From: Vibrio sp. JPW-9-11-11 | GTDB lineage: Bacteria; Pseudomonadota; Gammaproteobacteria; Enterobacterales; Vibrionaceae | Direction: 5' to 3' | Length of the DNA stretch: 64,000 nucleotides | NCBI RefSeq assembly: GCF_013369335.1 | Contig: NZ_SZQJ01000009.1 | Span: 186,001 to 250,000, forward strand | Shown: piece after piece, positions 1 to 8,436 of the stretch | Position numbering within the stretch: position 1 is the first letter of the stretch | Layout: every line of letters begins with the position of its first letter | Notes under the pieces: generated by a model | Databases searched by the model: none | Seen by the model: only the letters and a program-made list of their open reading frames with translations | Told to the model about the DNA's origin: nothing | Program-made: the position numbers and the translations under genes

Positions 1-425
1 TCAACTCGTTAAGAAAGCCGCTGGTTATATGGTTTACCGTACCTTTATCGATTATTGGTGTCTCGATTGGTTTGTTAGCGACCAACATGCCGTTTAGTTT
101 TACCGCGTTCCTTGGCTTATTAAGCTTAAGCGGTATGATTATGAAAAATGGTATTGTTTTACTTGATCAAATTAACATTGAACTTAGCACAGGAAAGGAC
201 CCTTATCAGGCTGTCTATGATAGTGCAATTTCACGGGTTAGGCCCGTTAGTATGGCGGCGTTGACCACTATTTTGGGGATGATCCCACTAGTGTTTGACG
301 CATTTTTTGGCTCGATGGCGATTACAATTATGGCAGGACTCGGTTTTGCTACGGTATTGACACTTATTGTGGTGCCAGTATTGTTCGCCACATTTTACCG
401 AATCAACCCATCCACTGCCGGATAA
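1..425 (+). CDS. RND efflux transporter permease, C-terminal fragment
   Basis: This is the 3' end of a resistance-nodulation-division (AcrB/HAE1-type) inner-membrane drug/proton antiporter. The gene starts outside the window and is read in the frame beginning at base 3. About 140 residues remain. They hold four hydrophobic helices, with the conserved segment MIMKNGIVLLDQIN after the second and SRVRPVSMAALTTILGMIPL before the last two, which match the final transmembrane block of RND permeases. The frame runs to TAA at 423-425 and a hairpin terminator follows at once. The substrate cannot be told from this fragment. It is not the same gene as the complete RND permease at 22.4 kb. Confidence 0.9.
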   Translation, partial: NSLRKPLVIWFTVPLSIIGVSIGLLATNMPFSFTAFLGLLSLSGMIMKNGIVLLDQINIELSTGKDPYQAVYDSAISRVRPVSMAALTTILGMIPLVFDAFFGSMAITIMAGLGFATVLTLIVVPVLFATFYRINPSTAG

Positions 426-456
426 TTCATGGATTGAATACCGATTCGTTTGAGCT

Positions 457-482
457 AGCCCGGAAATATCCGGGCTTTTTTA
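457..482 (+). terminator. Rho-independent terminator of RND gene
   Basis: The arms AGCCCGGA and TCCGGGCT (8 bp) flank a 4-base AATA loop and are followed by a run of T. The hairpin lies about 30 bases after the RND stop codon. Confidence 0.9.
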
Positions 483-565
483 GTTCAAAATTTATTTAAA
501 CGTATACACTCAATAACGAATTACATTACGACTAAAGTGTATATCTAAGGTGGTTATTAACGAAC

Positions 566-596
566 TGATAAATAAAGTTTATCACTATCTAGTGAT
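566..596. repeat. Overlapping inverted repeats, candidate operator
   Basis: TGATAAA and TTTATCA (566-572 and 578-584) form a perfect inverted repeat with a 5-base spacer. Its right arm overlaps a second one, ATCACTA and TAGTGAT (581-587 and 590-596), with a 2-base spacer. The region lies about 450 bp upstream of phaB and has no T-tract, so it looks more like a protein-binding site than a terminator. No regulator is recognised. Confidence 0.35.
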
Positions 597-1048
597 GAAA
601 ATGTTATTAAATGAACCTATAAAATAAGACCAAAGTAAATATAAAAAATTTACTTCAGACACAGCAGTTATTGGTGGTTATGTTAATGACATCAGTTCTC
701 AATAAAACAGTGATAAGTTCTCGCAAATTTATGTAACGTATTTTTCTGTTTATAAAACAAAAGGATACATTTAAGTGATAAATGTAAATTTAAATTATTT
801 TTCATTTAAATCAATAGCTTGCAGTTGGTTAACATTGTAATAACATTTCATTCCGTATGAGATCTTGTTCAACATTATGCATTTAATTTCTCAAATTATT
901 TGAAGTGTAACAAATAAGGTTTAGCTTAAATTATAGAAAGGCAATGGAAAGTCTTAGCCAGAAATATGATTTGCATAGGTTGATACCATCAGCGCTATGA
1001 CAGGGTTACTAATCTATATTTATATGCTGTTTAGAATGGAGTCTCTAA

Positions 1049-1789
1049 ATGAAAAAACTCGCTTTGATCACAGGATCGAAAGGCGGAATTGGTTCTGCAA
1101 TTTCCACACAATTAGTTGATGATGGGTATCGCGTAATTGCCACTTATTTCACGGGTAATTATCAGTGCGCACTCGATTGGTTTAACTCTAAAGGTTTTAA
1201 CGAACAACAAGTGCGTTTGTTTGAACTGGACGTGACTGATACTGCGCAATGTGCTGAACGTTTGGCGATGTTGCTTGAAGAAGAAGGGACGATCGATGTC
1301 ATTGTTAACAATGCTGGCATTACACGCGATTGTACCTTTAAAAAGATGAATGCGTCTGCGTGGAAAGATGTTATCGAAACCAATTTGAACAGCGTATTTA
1401 ATGTGACTCAACCGCTTTTTGCCGCTATGTGTGAGAAAGGCAACGGTCGTGTGATTAATATCTCCTCGGTAAACGGTCTGAAAGGTCAGTTTGGACAAAC
1501 CAATTATTCTGCGGCGAAAGCGGGGATGATCGGATTTTCCAAAGCGCTCGCTGCAGAGGGGGCAAGAAGTGGCGTGACTGTCAACGTTGTCGCGCCGGGT
1601 TATACCGCGACTCCCATGGTTGAAGAGATGAATTCGGAAGTGCTTGAGTCGATCAAAGCACAAATCCCCATGCGCCGATTAGCTACTCCAGAGGAGATCG
1701 CTAAGTCTGTTTCTTACCTCGTTAGTGAAGCCGGAGCCTATATCACAGGAGAAACTCTCTCAGTGAACGGCGGCTTATACATGCATTAA
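1049..1789 (+). CDS. phaB: Acetoacetyl-CoA reductase PhaB
   Basis: A cytoplasmic short-chain dehydrogenase/reductase of 246 residues that should reduce acetoacetyl-CoA to (R)-3-hydroxybutyryl-CoA with NADPH, the second step of polyhydroxybutyrate synthesis. The cofactor motif TGSKGGIG is at residues 8-15, NNAG at 87-90, and the catalytic set is Ser140, Tyr153 and Lys157 (YSAAK). The C-terminal stretch ending ITGETLSVNGGLYMH is typical of the PhaB/FabG family. A FabG-like ketoacyl-ACP reductase would look similar, but the thiolase starting 11 bases downstream and phaC in the same operon decide for PhaB. GGAG lies just before the ATG. Confidence 0.95.
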   Translation: MKKLALITGSKGGIGSAISTQLVDDGYRVIATYFTGNYQCALDWFNSKGFNEQQVRLFELDVTDTAQCAERLAMLLEEEGTIDVIVNNAGITRDCTFKKMNASAWKDVIETNLNSVFNVTQPLFAAMCEKGNGRVINISSVNGLKGQFGQTNYSAAKAGMIGFSKALAAEGARSGVTVNVVAPGYTATPMVEEMNSEVLESIKAQIPMRRLATPEEIAKSVSYLVSEAGAYITGETLSVNGGLYMH

Positions 1790-1800
1790 GGAGAGTTGAG

Positions 1801-3009
1801 ATGGGACGAATATTTATTGTAGGTGCAAAAAGAACACCGATTGGTGCGTTTGGTGGATCACTCAAAGACATTTCTGCAGGAAACCTCGCGTCGATTGCGA
1901 TCAAAGCTGCGATAGCTCAAAGCGGAGTTTCGCTGGACAATATTGATGAAGTGATTGTCGGCAACGTCGTCAGCGCTGGTCAAGGAATGGGGGTTGGGCG
2001 TCAGGCCGCGTTGTATGCGGGTATTCCAAACGAGGTCCCGGCTTACTCCGTCAATATGGTTTGCGGAAGCGGGATGAAAACAGTAATGGATGCGGCGAGT
2101 CACATCAAAGCTGGCGATGCTGACGTGATAGTAGCGGCTGGTGTTGAAGTGATGTCACAAATTCCGTTCACTGTGCCAGCTCGCGTACGTGACGGAAACA
2201 AAATGGGAAACATGTCATTGACTGACCTTCTGATAAATGATGGTTTGACCGATGTGTATAACCAGTATCACATGGGCGTGACGGCGGAGAATGTTGCCAA
2301 GCACGTTGGCATTAGCCGAGCGCAACAAGATGAATACGCCTTGTCTAGTCAGCTAAAAGCGGTCTCAGCAATTGAAGCTGGAAAATTTAAACATGAGATT
2401 GTTGGGGTTGAGGTTAAAAAACGTCGAGAAACGGTGCTCTTTGACACGGATGAGTACCCCAAACCAGAGGCGACGTTGAGCGGTTTAGCTAAGCTTCGTC
2501 CGGCGTTTGACCGAGAGGGCACGGTGACCGCGGGTAATGCGTCAGGCATTAACGATGGCGCGAGCGCGATTGTCGTTGTCAGCGAGGCTGCGCTGCAAAA
2601 ATACAACCTTGAGCCCATTGCTGAAGTCGTGAGCTACGCGCAGTCTGGTTTAGCGCCCGAAATAATGGGGCTTGGGCCGGTTGAGGCTGTCTCACAAGCG
2701 CTAGCTAAAGCCGATTTGACCGCAGAGCAAGTTGGTGTCTATGAGCTAAATGAAGCATTTGCGGCTCAGGCGTTGGGCGTTATCTATCAATTGGCAGAAA
2801 AGCATCAAGTACCGGTTGAGTCGATTTTAGACAAAGCAAACTTAAACGGCGGTGCGATAGCACTCGGCCACCCGCTTGGTGCGTCGGGAAATCGAATTTT
2901 GGTTTCCCTAATCCATGAACTCAATCGCAGCAAGCATCAATACGGTGTCGCATCACTTTGTGTGGGCGGCGGTATGGGCACGGCAGTTGTGATCAAATCA
3001 ATTCACTAA
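1801..3009 (+). CDS. phaA: Acetyl-CoA acetyltransferase (beta-ketothiolase) PhaA
   Basis: A biosynthetic thiolase of 402 residues that condenses two acetyl-CoA to acetoacetyl-CoA, the entry step to polyhydroxybutyrate. The nucleophile is Cys88 (NMVCGSGMKT); the other catalytic residues are His357 (GHPLGASG) and Cys387 (CVGGGMGTA), matching the Cys/His/Cys set of the Zoogloea enzyme. The length is normal for the family. The start has GGAG a few bases upstream and follows phaB by 11 bases, so the two are cotranscribed. A degradative thiolase role is unlikely, because no beta-oxidation partner is adjacent and a phasin and synthase follow. Confidence 0.95.
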   Translation: MGRIFIVGAKRTPIGAFGGSLKDISAGNLASIAIKAAIAQSGVSLDNIDEVIVGNVVSAGQGMGVGRQAALYAGIPNEVPAYSVNMVCGSGMKTVMDAASHIKAGDADVIVAAGVEVMSQIPFTVPARVRDGNKMGNMSLTDLLINDGLTDVYNQYHMGVTAENVAKHVGISRAQQDEYALSSQLKAVSAIEAGKFKHEIVGVEVKKRRETVLFDTDEYPKPEATLSGLAKLRPAFDREGTVTAGNASGINDGASAIVVVSEAALQKYNLEPIAEVVSYAQSGLAPEIMGLGPVEAVSQALAKADLTAEQVGVYELNEAFAAQALGVIYQLAEKHQVPVESILDKANLNGGAIALGHPLGASGNRILVSLIHELNRSKHQYGVASLCVGGGMGTAVVIKSIH

Positions 3010-3044
3010 CCTTAATAAATGGACTTTCATTAGGAGTATTACCC

Positions 3045-3392
3045 ATGTACACAGATTTTTTTAAGACTTTTACAGACCAAACAGAAAAGACGCTTGAACC
3101 GTATGTGAACTTTAATAAGCTGGTGACTAAAAATGTTGAAGTACTCACCGAGCTTCAATTGAACGCGATTCGTACGTATAGCGAAATGGGCCTTACGCAA
3201 ATGAAGGCAGCGAGTGAAGTGAAAGATGTCACTTCATTGACGGCGTTCAATAGTCAACAACTATCGGTCCTAACTAAGCTTTCTCAGCAAATGATGGACG
3301 ATAGCAACAAGCTACAATCGATTGCCAAAGAGTTCAAAGATGATGTTGAGAAAATGACATCGGAAAACCTTAAGACAGTGACTCCTGCATAA
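3045..3392 (+). CDS. phaP: Phasin family protein (PHA granule-associated)
   Basis: A small helical protein of 115 residues with the phasin pattern: amphipathic helices with few prolines, starting MYTDFFKTFTDQTEK and containing a long central helix rich in Leu, Gln and Lys. Phasins coat polyhydroxyalkanoate granules and limit their coalescence. A longer frame is open from 2958 but would overlap phaA. The start at 3045 has TAGGAG (3031-3036) at a good distance and gives the usual phasin N-terminus. It lies between phaA and phaC, with a hairpin between its stop and phaC that may give more phasin than synthase. Confidence 0.9.
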   Translation: MYTDFFKTFTDQTEKTLEPYVNFNKLVTKNVEVLTELQLNAIRTYSEMGLTQMKAASEVKDVTSLTAFNSQQLSVLTKLSQQMMDDSNKLQSIAKEFKDDVEKMTSENLKTVTPA

Positions 3393-3405
3393 CACTGACT
3401 TGTTT

Positions 3406-3428
3406 TGCCGCCGCAAGGCGGCATTTTT
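3406..3428 (+). terminator. Hairpin between phasin and phaC
   Basis: TGCCGCC and GGCGGCA (7 bp) close a GCAA tetraloop, followed by five T. It lies inside the pha operon, 14 bases after the phasin stop. It can act as a partial terminator or a 3' stabiliser for the phaBAP message. Confidence 0.75.
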
Positions 3429-3448
3429 CCGATCTTAGGAGTAGTAAT

Positions 3449-5224
3449 ATGTTACAGCACTTCTTTTCGGACTACCTTGTTAAGCTCCAAGAGACCAATC
3501 AAAAATGGTGGGATGATCTAGAACTCAGCAGGGCAGCCGCGAATACCCCTCTCAATAAAGCAATGCAGGAAGTCAATTTCGAAGATACCGCTAAACTCTT
3601 TGAAAGTGCCGCAAATCAACCTGCAGCATTGTTAAAAATTCAATCAGACTGGTGGCAACAACAGCTTCAAATTTGGCAAAATGTCGCGTTGGCCGCCAAT
3701 ACACAAGATGAAGTGGTTGAGGCAGAAAAGGGCGATAAGCGCTTCACCAACGAAGAGTGGCAAAAAGACCTATTCTTCAACTTCATCAAGCAATCTTACT
3801 TACTGTTTAGTAAAACGTATTTAGACACCATCGATAGCATCGAAGGTTTAGATGAGAAGAGTAAAGAAAGAATCAGCTTTTTCTCTCGTCAGGCCATCAA
3901 TGCTCTTTCACCAAGCAATTACATTGCGACCAACCCAGAACTGCTTAAGCTCACGTTAGAACAGAATGGCGAGAACCTTTTGGCAGGACTAGAGAAGTTG
4001 AAAGAGGATGTCGAATCGAGCGCCGATATTCTAAAGATTCGCATGACTAACAACAATGCGTTTCGAATCGGAGAAGACATCGCGAATACTCCCGGAGAGG
4101 TGGTGTATCGCAATGAACTGTTTGAACTGATTCAGTATCGACCAATGACCGAAATGGTTAACGCGACCCCCTTGTTGATCGTGCCGCCGTTTATCAACAA
4201 ATACTACATTCTTGACTTGAGAGAAAAGAATTCTATGGTGCGCTGGCTTCTTCAGCAAGGTCATGCGGTGTTCATGATTTCTTGGCGAAACCCGAGTGAG
4301 GCGCAGCGCGATGTTGAATTTGGCGATTACGTAACCGAAGGCGTGGCCAAGGCGGTGAGTGCCATTGAAGATATCACCGGACAAGACCAGATTAACGCTG
4401 CTGGCTACTGTATCGGTGGTACGGTACTGGCGAGCACCATCGCCTACTACGCGGCGAAACGGATGAAAAAACGCATTAAAAGTGCCACTTTTTTCACCAC
4501 GTTACTCGACTTTTCACAACCTGGTGAAGTTGGCGCGTACATCAACGACACTATCATCAGCGCGATTGAAGCTCAAAACAAGGCCAAGGGTTACATGGAT
4601 GGACGCTCGTTGAGCGTGACATTTAGCTTGCTACGAGAGAATAGTTTGTACTGGAATTATTATGTTGATAACTATTTAAAAGGCCAAAGCCCTGTCGATT
4701 TTGATTTGTTGTACTGGAATAGCGATAGCACTAACGTGGCGGCGAATACGCATAACTTCATGTTGCGTGACCTCTACCTCAACAACAAGCTTGTACAAGA
4801 TAAAGGCGTTAAAATTGGTGGTGTTTGGATTGATCTAAATAAGATCAAAATTCCAAGTTACTTTGTGTCGACTAAAGAAGATCATATCGCTCTATGGCAA
4901 GGTACGTATCGTGGTGCATTAAACGTGGGCGGCAACAAAACATTTGTATTGGGTGAATCAGGACATATCGCTGGCATCGTTAATCATCCAGATAAAGGCA
5001 AGTATGGTTTTTGGATTAACGATTCACTCGATGACAATGCGGATGAATGGTTAACAAATGCTGCTCATCATGCTGGTTCTTGGTGGACACATTGGGATCA
5101 GTGGCTACGAGGCTTTAACCCAGATGAACAAATTGCACCGTTTAATATCGGTAGCGAGCAATTCCCAGTGCTAGGGACTGCTCCGGGGGATTACGTGAAA
5201 CAGGTGCTCCCAATTAAAGCCTAA
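3449..5224 (+). CDS. phaC: Class I polyhydroxyalkanoate synthase PhaC
   Basis: The polymerase that joins (R)-3-hydroxyacyl-CoA units into polyhydroxyalkanoate on the granule surface. It has 591 residues, the usual class I size. The lipase-like box is GYCIGG with nucleophile Cys321. The catalytic Asp478 (KEDHIALW) and His506 (GESGHIAG) complete the alpha/beta-hydrolase triad and lie close to Cys319/Asp480/His508 of the Cupriavidus enzyme. The N-terminal 200 residues form the variable domain of class I synthases. No phaE or phaR subunit gene is adjacent, in line with class I. TTAGGAG precedes the ATG, and a strong terminator follows. Confidence 0.96.
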   Translation: MLQHFFSDYLVKLQETNQKWWDDLELSRAAANTPLNKAMQEVNFEDTAKLFESAANQPAALLKIQSDWWQQQLQIWQNVALAANTQDEVVEAEKGDKRFTNEEWQKDLFFNFIKQSYLLFSKTYLDTIDSIEGLDEKSKERISFFSRQAINALSPSNYIATNPELLKLTLEQNGENLLAGLEKLKEDVESSADILKIRMTNNNAFRIGEDIANTPGEVVYRNELFELIQYRPMTEMVNATPLLIVPPFINKYYILDLREKNSMVRWLLQQGHAVFMISWRNPSEAQRDVEFGDYVTEGVAKAVSAIEDITGQDQINAAGYCIGGTVLASTIAYYAAKRMKKRIKSATFFTTLLDFSQPGEVGAYINDTIISAIEAQNKAKGYMDGRSLSVTFSLLRENSLYWNYYVDNYLKGQSPVDFDLLYWNSDSTNVAANTHNFMLRDLYLNNKLVQDKGVKIGGVWIDLNKIKIPSYFVSTKEDHIALWQGTYRGALNVGGNKTFVLGESGHIAGIVNHPDKGKYGFWINDSLDDNADEWLTNAAHHAGSWWTHWDQWLRGFNPDEQIAPFNIGSEQFPVLGTAPGDYVKQVLPIKA

Positions 5225-5244
5225 CCCATTGTTTAGGTCACCTA

Positions 5245-5273
5245 AGCCTCTAGCTGACGCTAGAGGCTTTTTG
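5245..5273 (+). terminator. Terminator of the pha operon
   Basis: AGCCTCTAG and CTAGAGGCT (9 bp) with a 6-base loop, followed by TTTTT. It is 20 bases after the phaC stop. Confidence 0.9.
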
Positions 5274-5345
5274 TTTGTATTCCGTTAACTAATCTGGTTA
5301 ATTAGCTGACAGGGAAGTATAAATTGACCTTGTTAAGGACAGAGT

Positions 5346-6044
5346 ATGAAAACAATCGGAGTGATTGGCGGAATGAGTTGGGAGTCGACGGCGACGTATT
5401 ATCGCTATCTCAATCAAGGGGTAAAACAGGCTAAAGGCGGCTTGCATTCCGCGAAAGTTGTGATCAATAGTGTCGACTTTGCCGAAGTTGAGAGTTTGCA
5501 ACGCCAAGGCGAGTGGCATAAGAGTGGTGAGTTATTAGCGAGCGCTGCGCGATCACTTCAATCGGCGGGGGCGGACTTCATTCTTATCGCCACTAACACC
5601 ATGCATAAAGTGGCGTCACAAATTGAACAAGCTGTCGATATTCCTTTACTGCACATAGCGGATGCCACTGGTGAGGCATTAGTAGAACAAGGGATCACGA
5701 CGGTTGGACTACTTGGTACGGCATTCACCATGGAGCAGTCATTTTATAAACAGAGGCTGACGGAAAAATTTGGCATAGAAGTACTTGTGCCCAACGGTGT
5801 ACAGCGCAAACTGGTGCACGACGTGATCTACCAAGAGCTCTGTTTAGGCAAGGTGCACCAGCGTTCTAAAGATGACTATTGCACCATTATCGAAGAATTA
5901 GCGTCTAATGGCGCGCAGGGAGTAATATTGGGTTGCACTGAAATTGGGTTGCTTGTCGAGCAAACTGACAGTAGGGTGCCGCTGTTTGATACGGTTGCGA
6001 TTCACGCCAGAGCCGCGGTTAAAGAGGCGTTAAGTATTGAATAA
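5346..6044 (+). CDS. Amino-acid racemase of the aspartate/glutamate racemase family (YgeA-like)
   Basis: A cofactor-independent racemase of 232 residues, starting MKTIGVIGGMSWEST, a hallmark of the Asp/Glu racemase family. The catalytic pair appears to be Thr83 (IATNTMHK) and Cys197 (ILGCTEIG), not two cysteines. From memory, E. coli YgeA has the same Thr83/Cys197 arrangement, so a YgeA-type racemase is more likely than a classical aspartate racemase. Substrates cannot be deduced. AAGGAC precedes the ATG. The last 8 bases overlap the start of an MFS transporter gene, so the two are translationally coupled and may share a substrate. Confidence 0.88.
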   Translation: MKTIGVIGGMSWESTATYYRYLNQGVKQAKGGLHSAKVVINSVDFAEVESLQRQGEWHKSGELLASAARSLQSAGADFILIATNTMHKVASQIEQAVDIPLLHIADATGEALVEQGITTVGLLGTAFTMEQSFYKQRLTEKFGIEVLVPNGVQRKLVHDVIYQELCLGKVHQRSKDDYCTIIEELASNGAQGVILGCTEIGLLVEQTDSRVPLFDTVAIHARAAVKEALSIE

Positions 6045-7209
6045 GAATGTTTGGCTGCTGTCGTTGTGTCAGGCCCTACTGATGACCGGAAATATTTTGT
6101 TGATTTCAGTCGTTGGTCTAGTGGGCAAGACGTTAGCTCCCAACTCCAGCTTGATTACTATGCCAGTCGCATTGCAGTTCCTGGGTTTAATGACAGCGAC
6201 GATTCCAGCTTCACTGATCATGGGGCGTTTGGGGCGCAAGAAAGGTTTTAGTATCGGTAACCTTATCGGCATCAGTGGTGCTTCAATCGCTACATTTGGT
6301 TTATCACAACAACAGTTTTCGATGTTTTGTGTCGGTACGTTTTTACTCGGCATTGGTATTGGATTCGGTACTTTATATCGTTTCGCTGCCATTGAAGTGT
6401 GTGAGGCACATGCACGACACCGTGCCATCTCTATTTCTATGGCGGGTGGTGTATTGGCTGCAGTATTGGGGCCAAATTTAGCCATCTATTCACAGCAGTG
6501 GTCGAATGATGGCTTGTATGTTGGTGCCTTTATCGCGCTAATTGGGTTAAACATTCTTGCTTTGGGTCTACTACAGACGATTCGCTTCCCAATTCCAGCG
6601 AAAGCAAAAGTGCAGGGAGAAGGCGATTCACTGGTCACGATTGTTTCACAGACCAACTTTTTAGTGTCGGTGTTTGCAGCCATGGTGGCTTACGCGGTGA
6701 TGAACATCTTGATGACAGCAACACCTCTAGCGATGATTGGCTGTGGATTCGACTTCCATAAAGCGGCTGGCGTAATTGAGTGGCATGTTTTGGGCATGTT
6801 TGTACCTGCATTTTTCACCGGACGATTAGTGGAAAAATTTGGCCCACGCTGGATGATACTGGCTGGAGGTGCGCTGTTTATCCTCTGTATTGCCATCAAT
6901 ATTCATGGTCAATCAATTTGGCACTTTAGGTTCGCTTTAGTATTACTTGGAGTCGGGTGGAACTTTATGTTTATCTCGGCTACTGGACTGTTTAGTCAAT
7001 CATACCGCACCGAAAACCAATCTAAAGCGCAAGCATTTAATGAGTTTTTTGTTTTTAGCTGCGTAACCATTACGGCGTTGTTGTCTGGTTGGCTGGAAGC
7101 TGGGGTGGGGTGGCAAGCGATGAATCTTTATGTATTGCCATTTGTGCTGGCGGTGATGGTAGTGTTTGTAATCAATACCTACCGCGCTAAGCAGTATCGT
7201 TATCAGTAA
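6037..7209 (+). CDS. MFS transporter
   Basis: A 12-helix major facilitator of 390 residues in the inner membrane. The family loop signature between helices 2 and 3 is present as GRLGRKKG, and the rest alternates hydrophobic segments with short loops (YnfM/Bcr-like overall). The start is a TTG overlapping the racemase stop by 8 bases, with GAGGCG upstream; an ATG at 6047 is in another frame. Substrate is unknown. Coupling to an amino-acid racemase suggests an amino acid or derivative, but that is inference. A hairpin (7232-7258) separates it from the convergent rhodanese gene. Confidence 0.85.
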   Translation: MNKNVWLLSLCQALLMTGNILLISVVGLVGKTLAPNSSLITMPVALQFLGLMTATIPASLIMGRLGRKKGFSIGNLIGISGASIATFGLSQQQFSMFCVGTFLLGIGIGFGTLYRFAAIEVCEAHARHRAISISMAGGVLAAVLGPNLAIYSQQWSNDGLYVGAFIALIGLNILALGLLQTIRFPIPAKAKVQGEGDSLVTIVSQTNFLVSVFAAMVAYAVMNILMTATPLAMIGCGFDFHKAAGVIEWHVLGMFVPAFFTGRLVEKFGPRWMILAGGALFILCIAINIHGQSIWHFRFALVLLGVGWNFMFISATGLFSQSYRTENQSKAQAFNEFFVFSCVTITALLSGWLEAGVGWQAMNLYVLPFVLAVMVVFVINTYRAKQYRYQ

Positions 7210-7231
7210 TGGTTAAAATAAGCGAAAGGAC

Positions 7232-7258
7232 GCCGCGTTCAAAGTGATTGAGCGCGGC
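7232..7258. terminator. Hairpin between convergent MFS and rhodanese genes
   Basis: GCCGCGTTCAA and TTGAGCGCGGC pair over 11 positions with one G-T pair and a 5-base loop. There is no good T-tract, so it may be a weak or Rho-assisted terminator for both strands. Confidence 0.5.
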
Positions 7259-7266
7259 AGACAGAG

Positions 7267-8100
7267 TTAGCGAGATGCTATGGGTAGCCATGGATTGGCG
7301 CCCCATTCAGTCCAAGAACCGTCGTACACGGCAAGGTTTTGAACACCACAAATATGATAAGCGAGTAGAAGGATACAGGCCGTGACGCCAGAGCCACAAC
7401 TAAAAATGGTTTGCTCAAACGCACTAGGCTCGAGTTTGCTGATCGCCTGTTCTAACTGGCGTACCGGCTTGAATTTATGACCTTCTATTAACTCTGCAAA
7501 GGGTAAACATACTGAATTTGGAATATGTCCACTTCGAACTCCTGGGCGAGGCTCTGCGGTTTCTCCGTTAAAACGTGCTTGGCTGCGGGCATCAACGGTC
7601 AGGCTTTTGGCGTTATCTATTTGTGATAGGACGTAATCGGCATCGACGAACATATTGGGGTTTAGTTTGCCAGAAAAATTCCCCAAACTTGTTGTTTCAC
7701 AATAGCGTTGAGTAACGTCTAAACCTTGCAGTTTCCACTCGGTCAGCCCTCCATCTAACACATAGACGTGTTCGTGTCCCATCGCTTTCAGCATCCACCA
7801 CGCACGAGGAGAGGCAAAGGTACCACTATTGTCGTACACGACAATAATAGAGTCATTGTTTAATCCTAGTTCACGCGCACGCTGATTGAATAAAGTTTCA
7901 CTTGGCATCATGTGCGGAAGAGAGGCACTTGGGGCACAAAACACTTGGTCGTAGTCAAAACGGCGTGAGCCAGGAATAAGGTTGTGGCTGTCTTTCTCGA
8001 TTTCACCAGGAATTTGAAATTCAATGCTGGCATCAAGTATCACCAGGTTGGGATTATTGAGGTGCTGGACAAGCCACTCAGTGTTTATAAGCGAAGACAT
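7267..8100 (-). CDS. sseA: Rhodanese-type sulfurtransferase (3-mercaptopyruvate sulfurtransferase family)
   Basis: A tandem-rhodanese sulfurtransferase of 277 residues. The C-terminal rhodanese domain carries the active loop CGSGVTAC with catalytic Cys235; CG[ST]GVT is the 3-mercaptopyruvate type (SseA). The N-terminal domain has the usual inactive rhodanese fold. The frame is open 11 codons further, but the start at 8100 (MSSLINTEWL) has AAGGAA 8 bases upstream and is preferred. It is the last gene after moeA, moeB and a small membrane protein on the same strand, 17 bases after its neighbour. That context suggests a possible role as sulfur donor for the molybdopterin dithiolene, which is inference. 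Confidence 0.85.
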   Translation of the reverse strand: MSSLINTEWLVQHLNNPNLVILDASIEFQIPGEIEKDSHNLIPGSRRFDYDQVFCAPSASLPHMMPSETLFNQRARELGLNNDSIIVVYDNSGTFASPRAWWMLKAMGHEHVYVLDGGLTEWKLQGLDVTQRYCETTSLGNFSGKLNPNMFVDADYVLSQIDNAKSLTVDARSQARFNGETAEPRPGVRSGHIPNSVCLPFAELIEGHKFKPVRQLEQAISKLEPSAFEQTIFSCGSGVTACILLLAYHICGVQNLAVYDGSWTEWGANPWLPIASR

Positions 8101-8117
8101 AGTGATTCCTTTCTTGA

Positions 8118-8420
8118 TCAGTTTTTTAGGCAACGTATTAAATGAAATGAGTTAACCTTGCTAAATAGACTTTGCCGTTGCTCGATAGCCACTTCTGATC
8201 CAGCTGGGCAATCAATTGTCGCTGCGACCTGCAGCATCAGTTCACCTTGAGGTGACGTCACTTTTAAGTAGCGTCGATGACCGTCGAGTGATTGCGTCAC
8301 GGTTTGAGAAAGCACGCGGCCATTAAATTGCTGACCGTGATCGGTTTTCAACCACAACAGAGTAACAAGTACGACACACGCGACGGCCAATGTTGCGAGA
8401 AAAATCTTGGGTGTATCCAT
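8118..8420 (-). CDS. Small membrane-anchored protein of unknown function in the moe operon
   Basis: I do not recognise this protein. The preferred start at 8420 gives 100 residues: MDTPKIFLATLA, one hydrophobic helix at about residues 6-24, then a soluble, probably beta-rich domain. That domain contains RVLSQTVTQSL and RRYLKVTSPQG and two cysteines (in TIDCPAG and LIRCLKN). The anchor followed by an outside domain suggests it faces the periplasm. An earlier ATG at 8465 would overlap moeB by 29 bases; the start used has CGGGAA upstream and lies 16 bases past the moeB stop. It sits between moeB and the rhodanese gene. Confidence 0.7.
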   Translation of the reverse strand: MDTPKIFLATLAVACVVLVTLLWLKTDHGQQFNGRVLSQTVTQSLDGHRRYLKVTSPQGELMLQVAATIDCPAGSEVAIEQRQSLFSKVNSFHLIRCLKN

Positions 8421-8436
8421 GCTGATTCCCGTTGGC

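Larger units (their letters stand above)
426..1048. other. AT-rich intergenic region upstream of phaB
   Basis: This 620-bp stretch holds no credible ORF; the best frames are under 20 codons without a ribosome site. After the RND terminator it contains overlapping inverted repeats at 566-596 and two ATTTAAAT palindromes at 788-795 and 804-811. It should carry the phaBAPC promoter, but I cannot pick -35 and -10 boxes with confidence. A clear ribosome site (GGAG) precedes the phaB ATG. Confidence 0.6.

Noticed and set aside
2958..3044. Upstream extension of the phasin gene
   Set aside because: It overlaps phaA, while a good ribosome site precedes the ATG at 3045.
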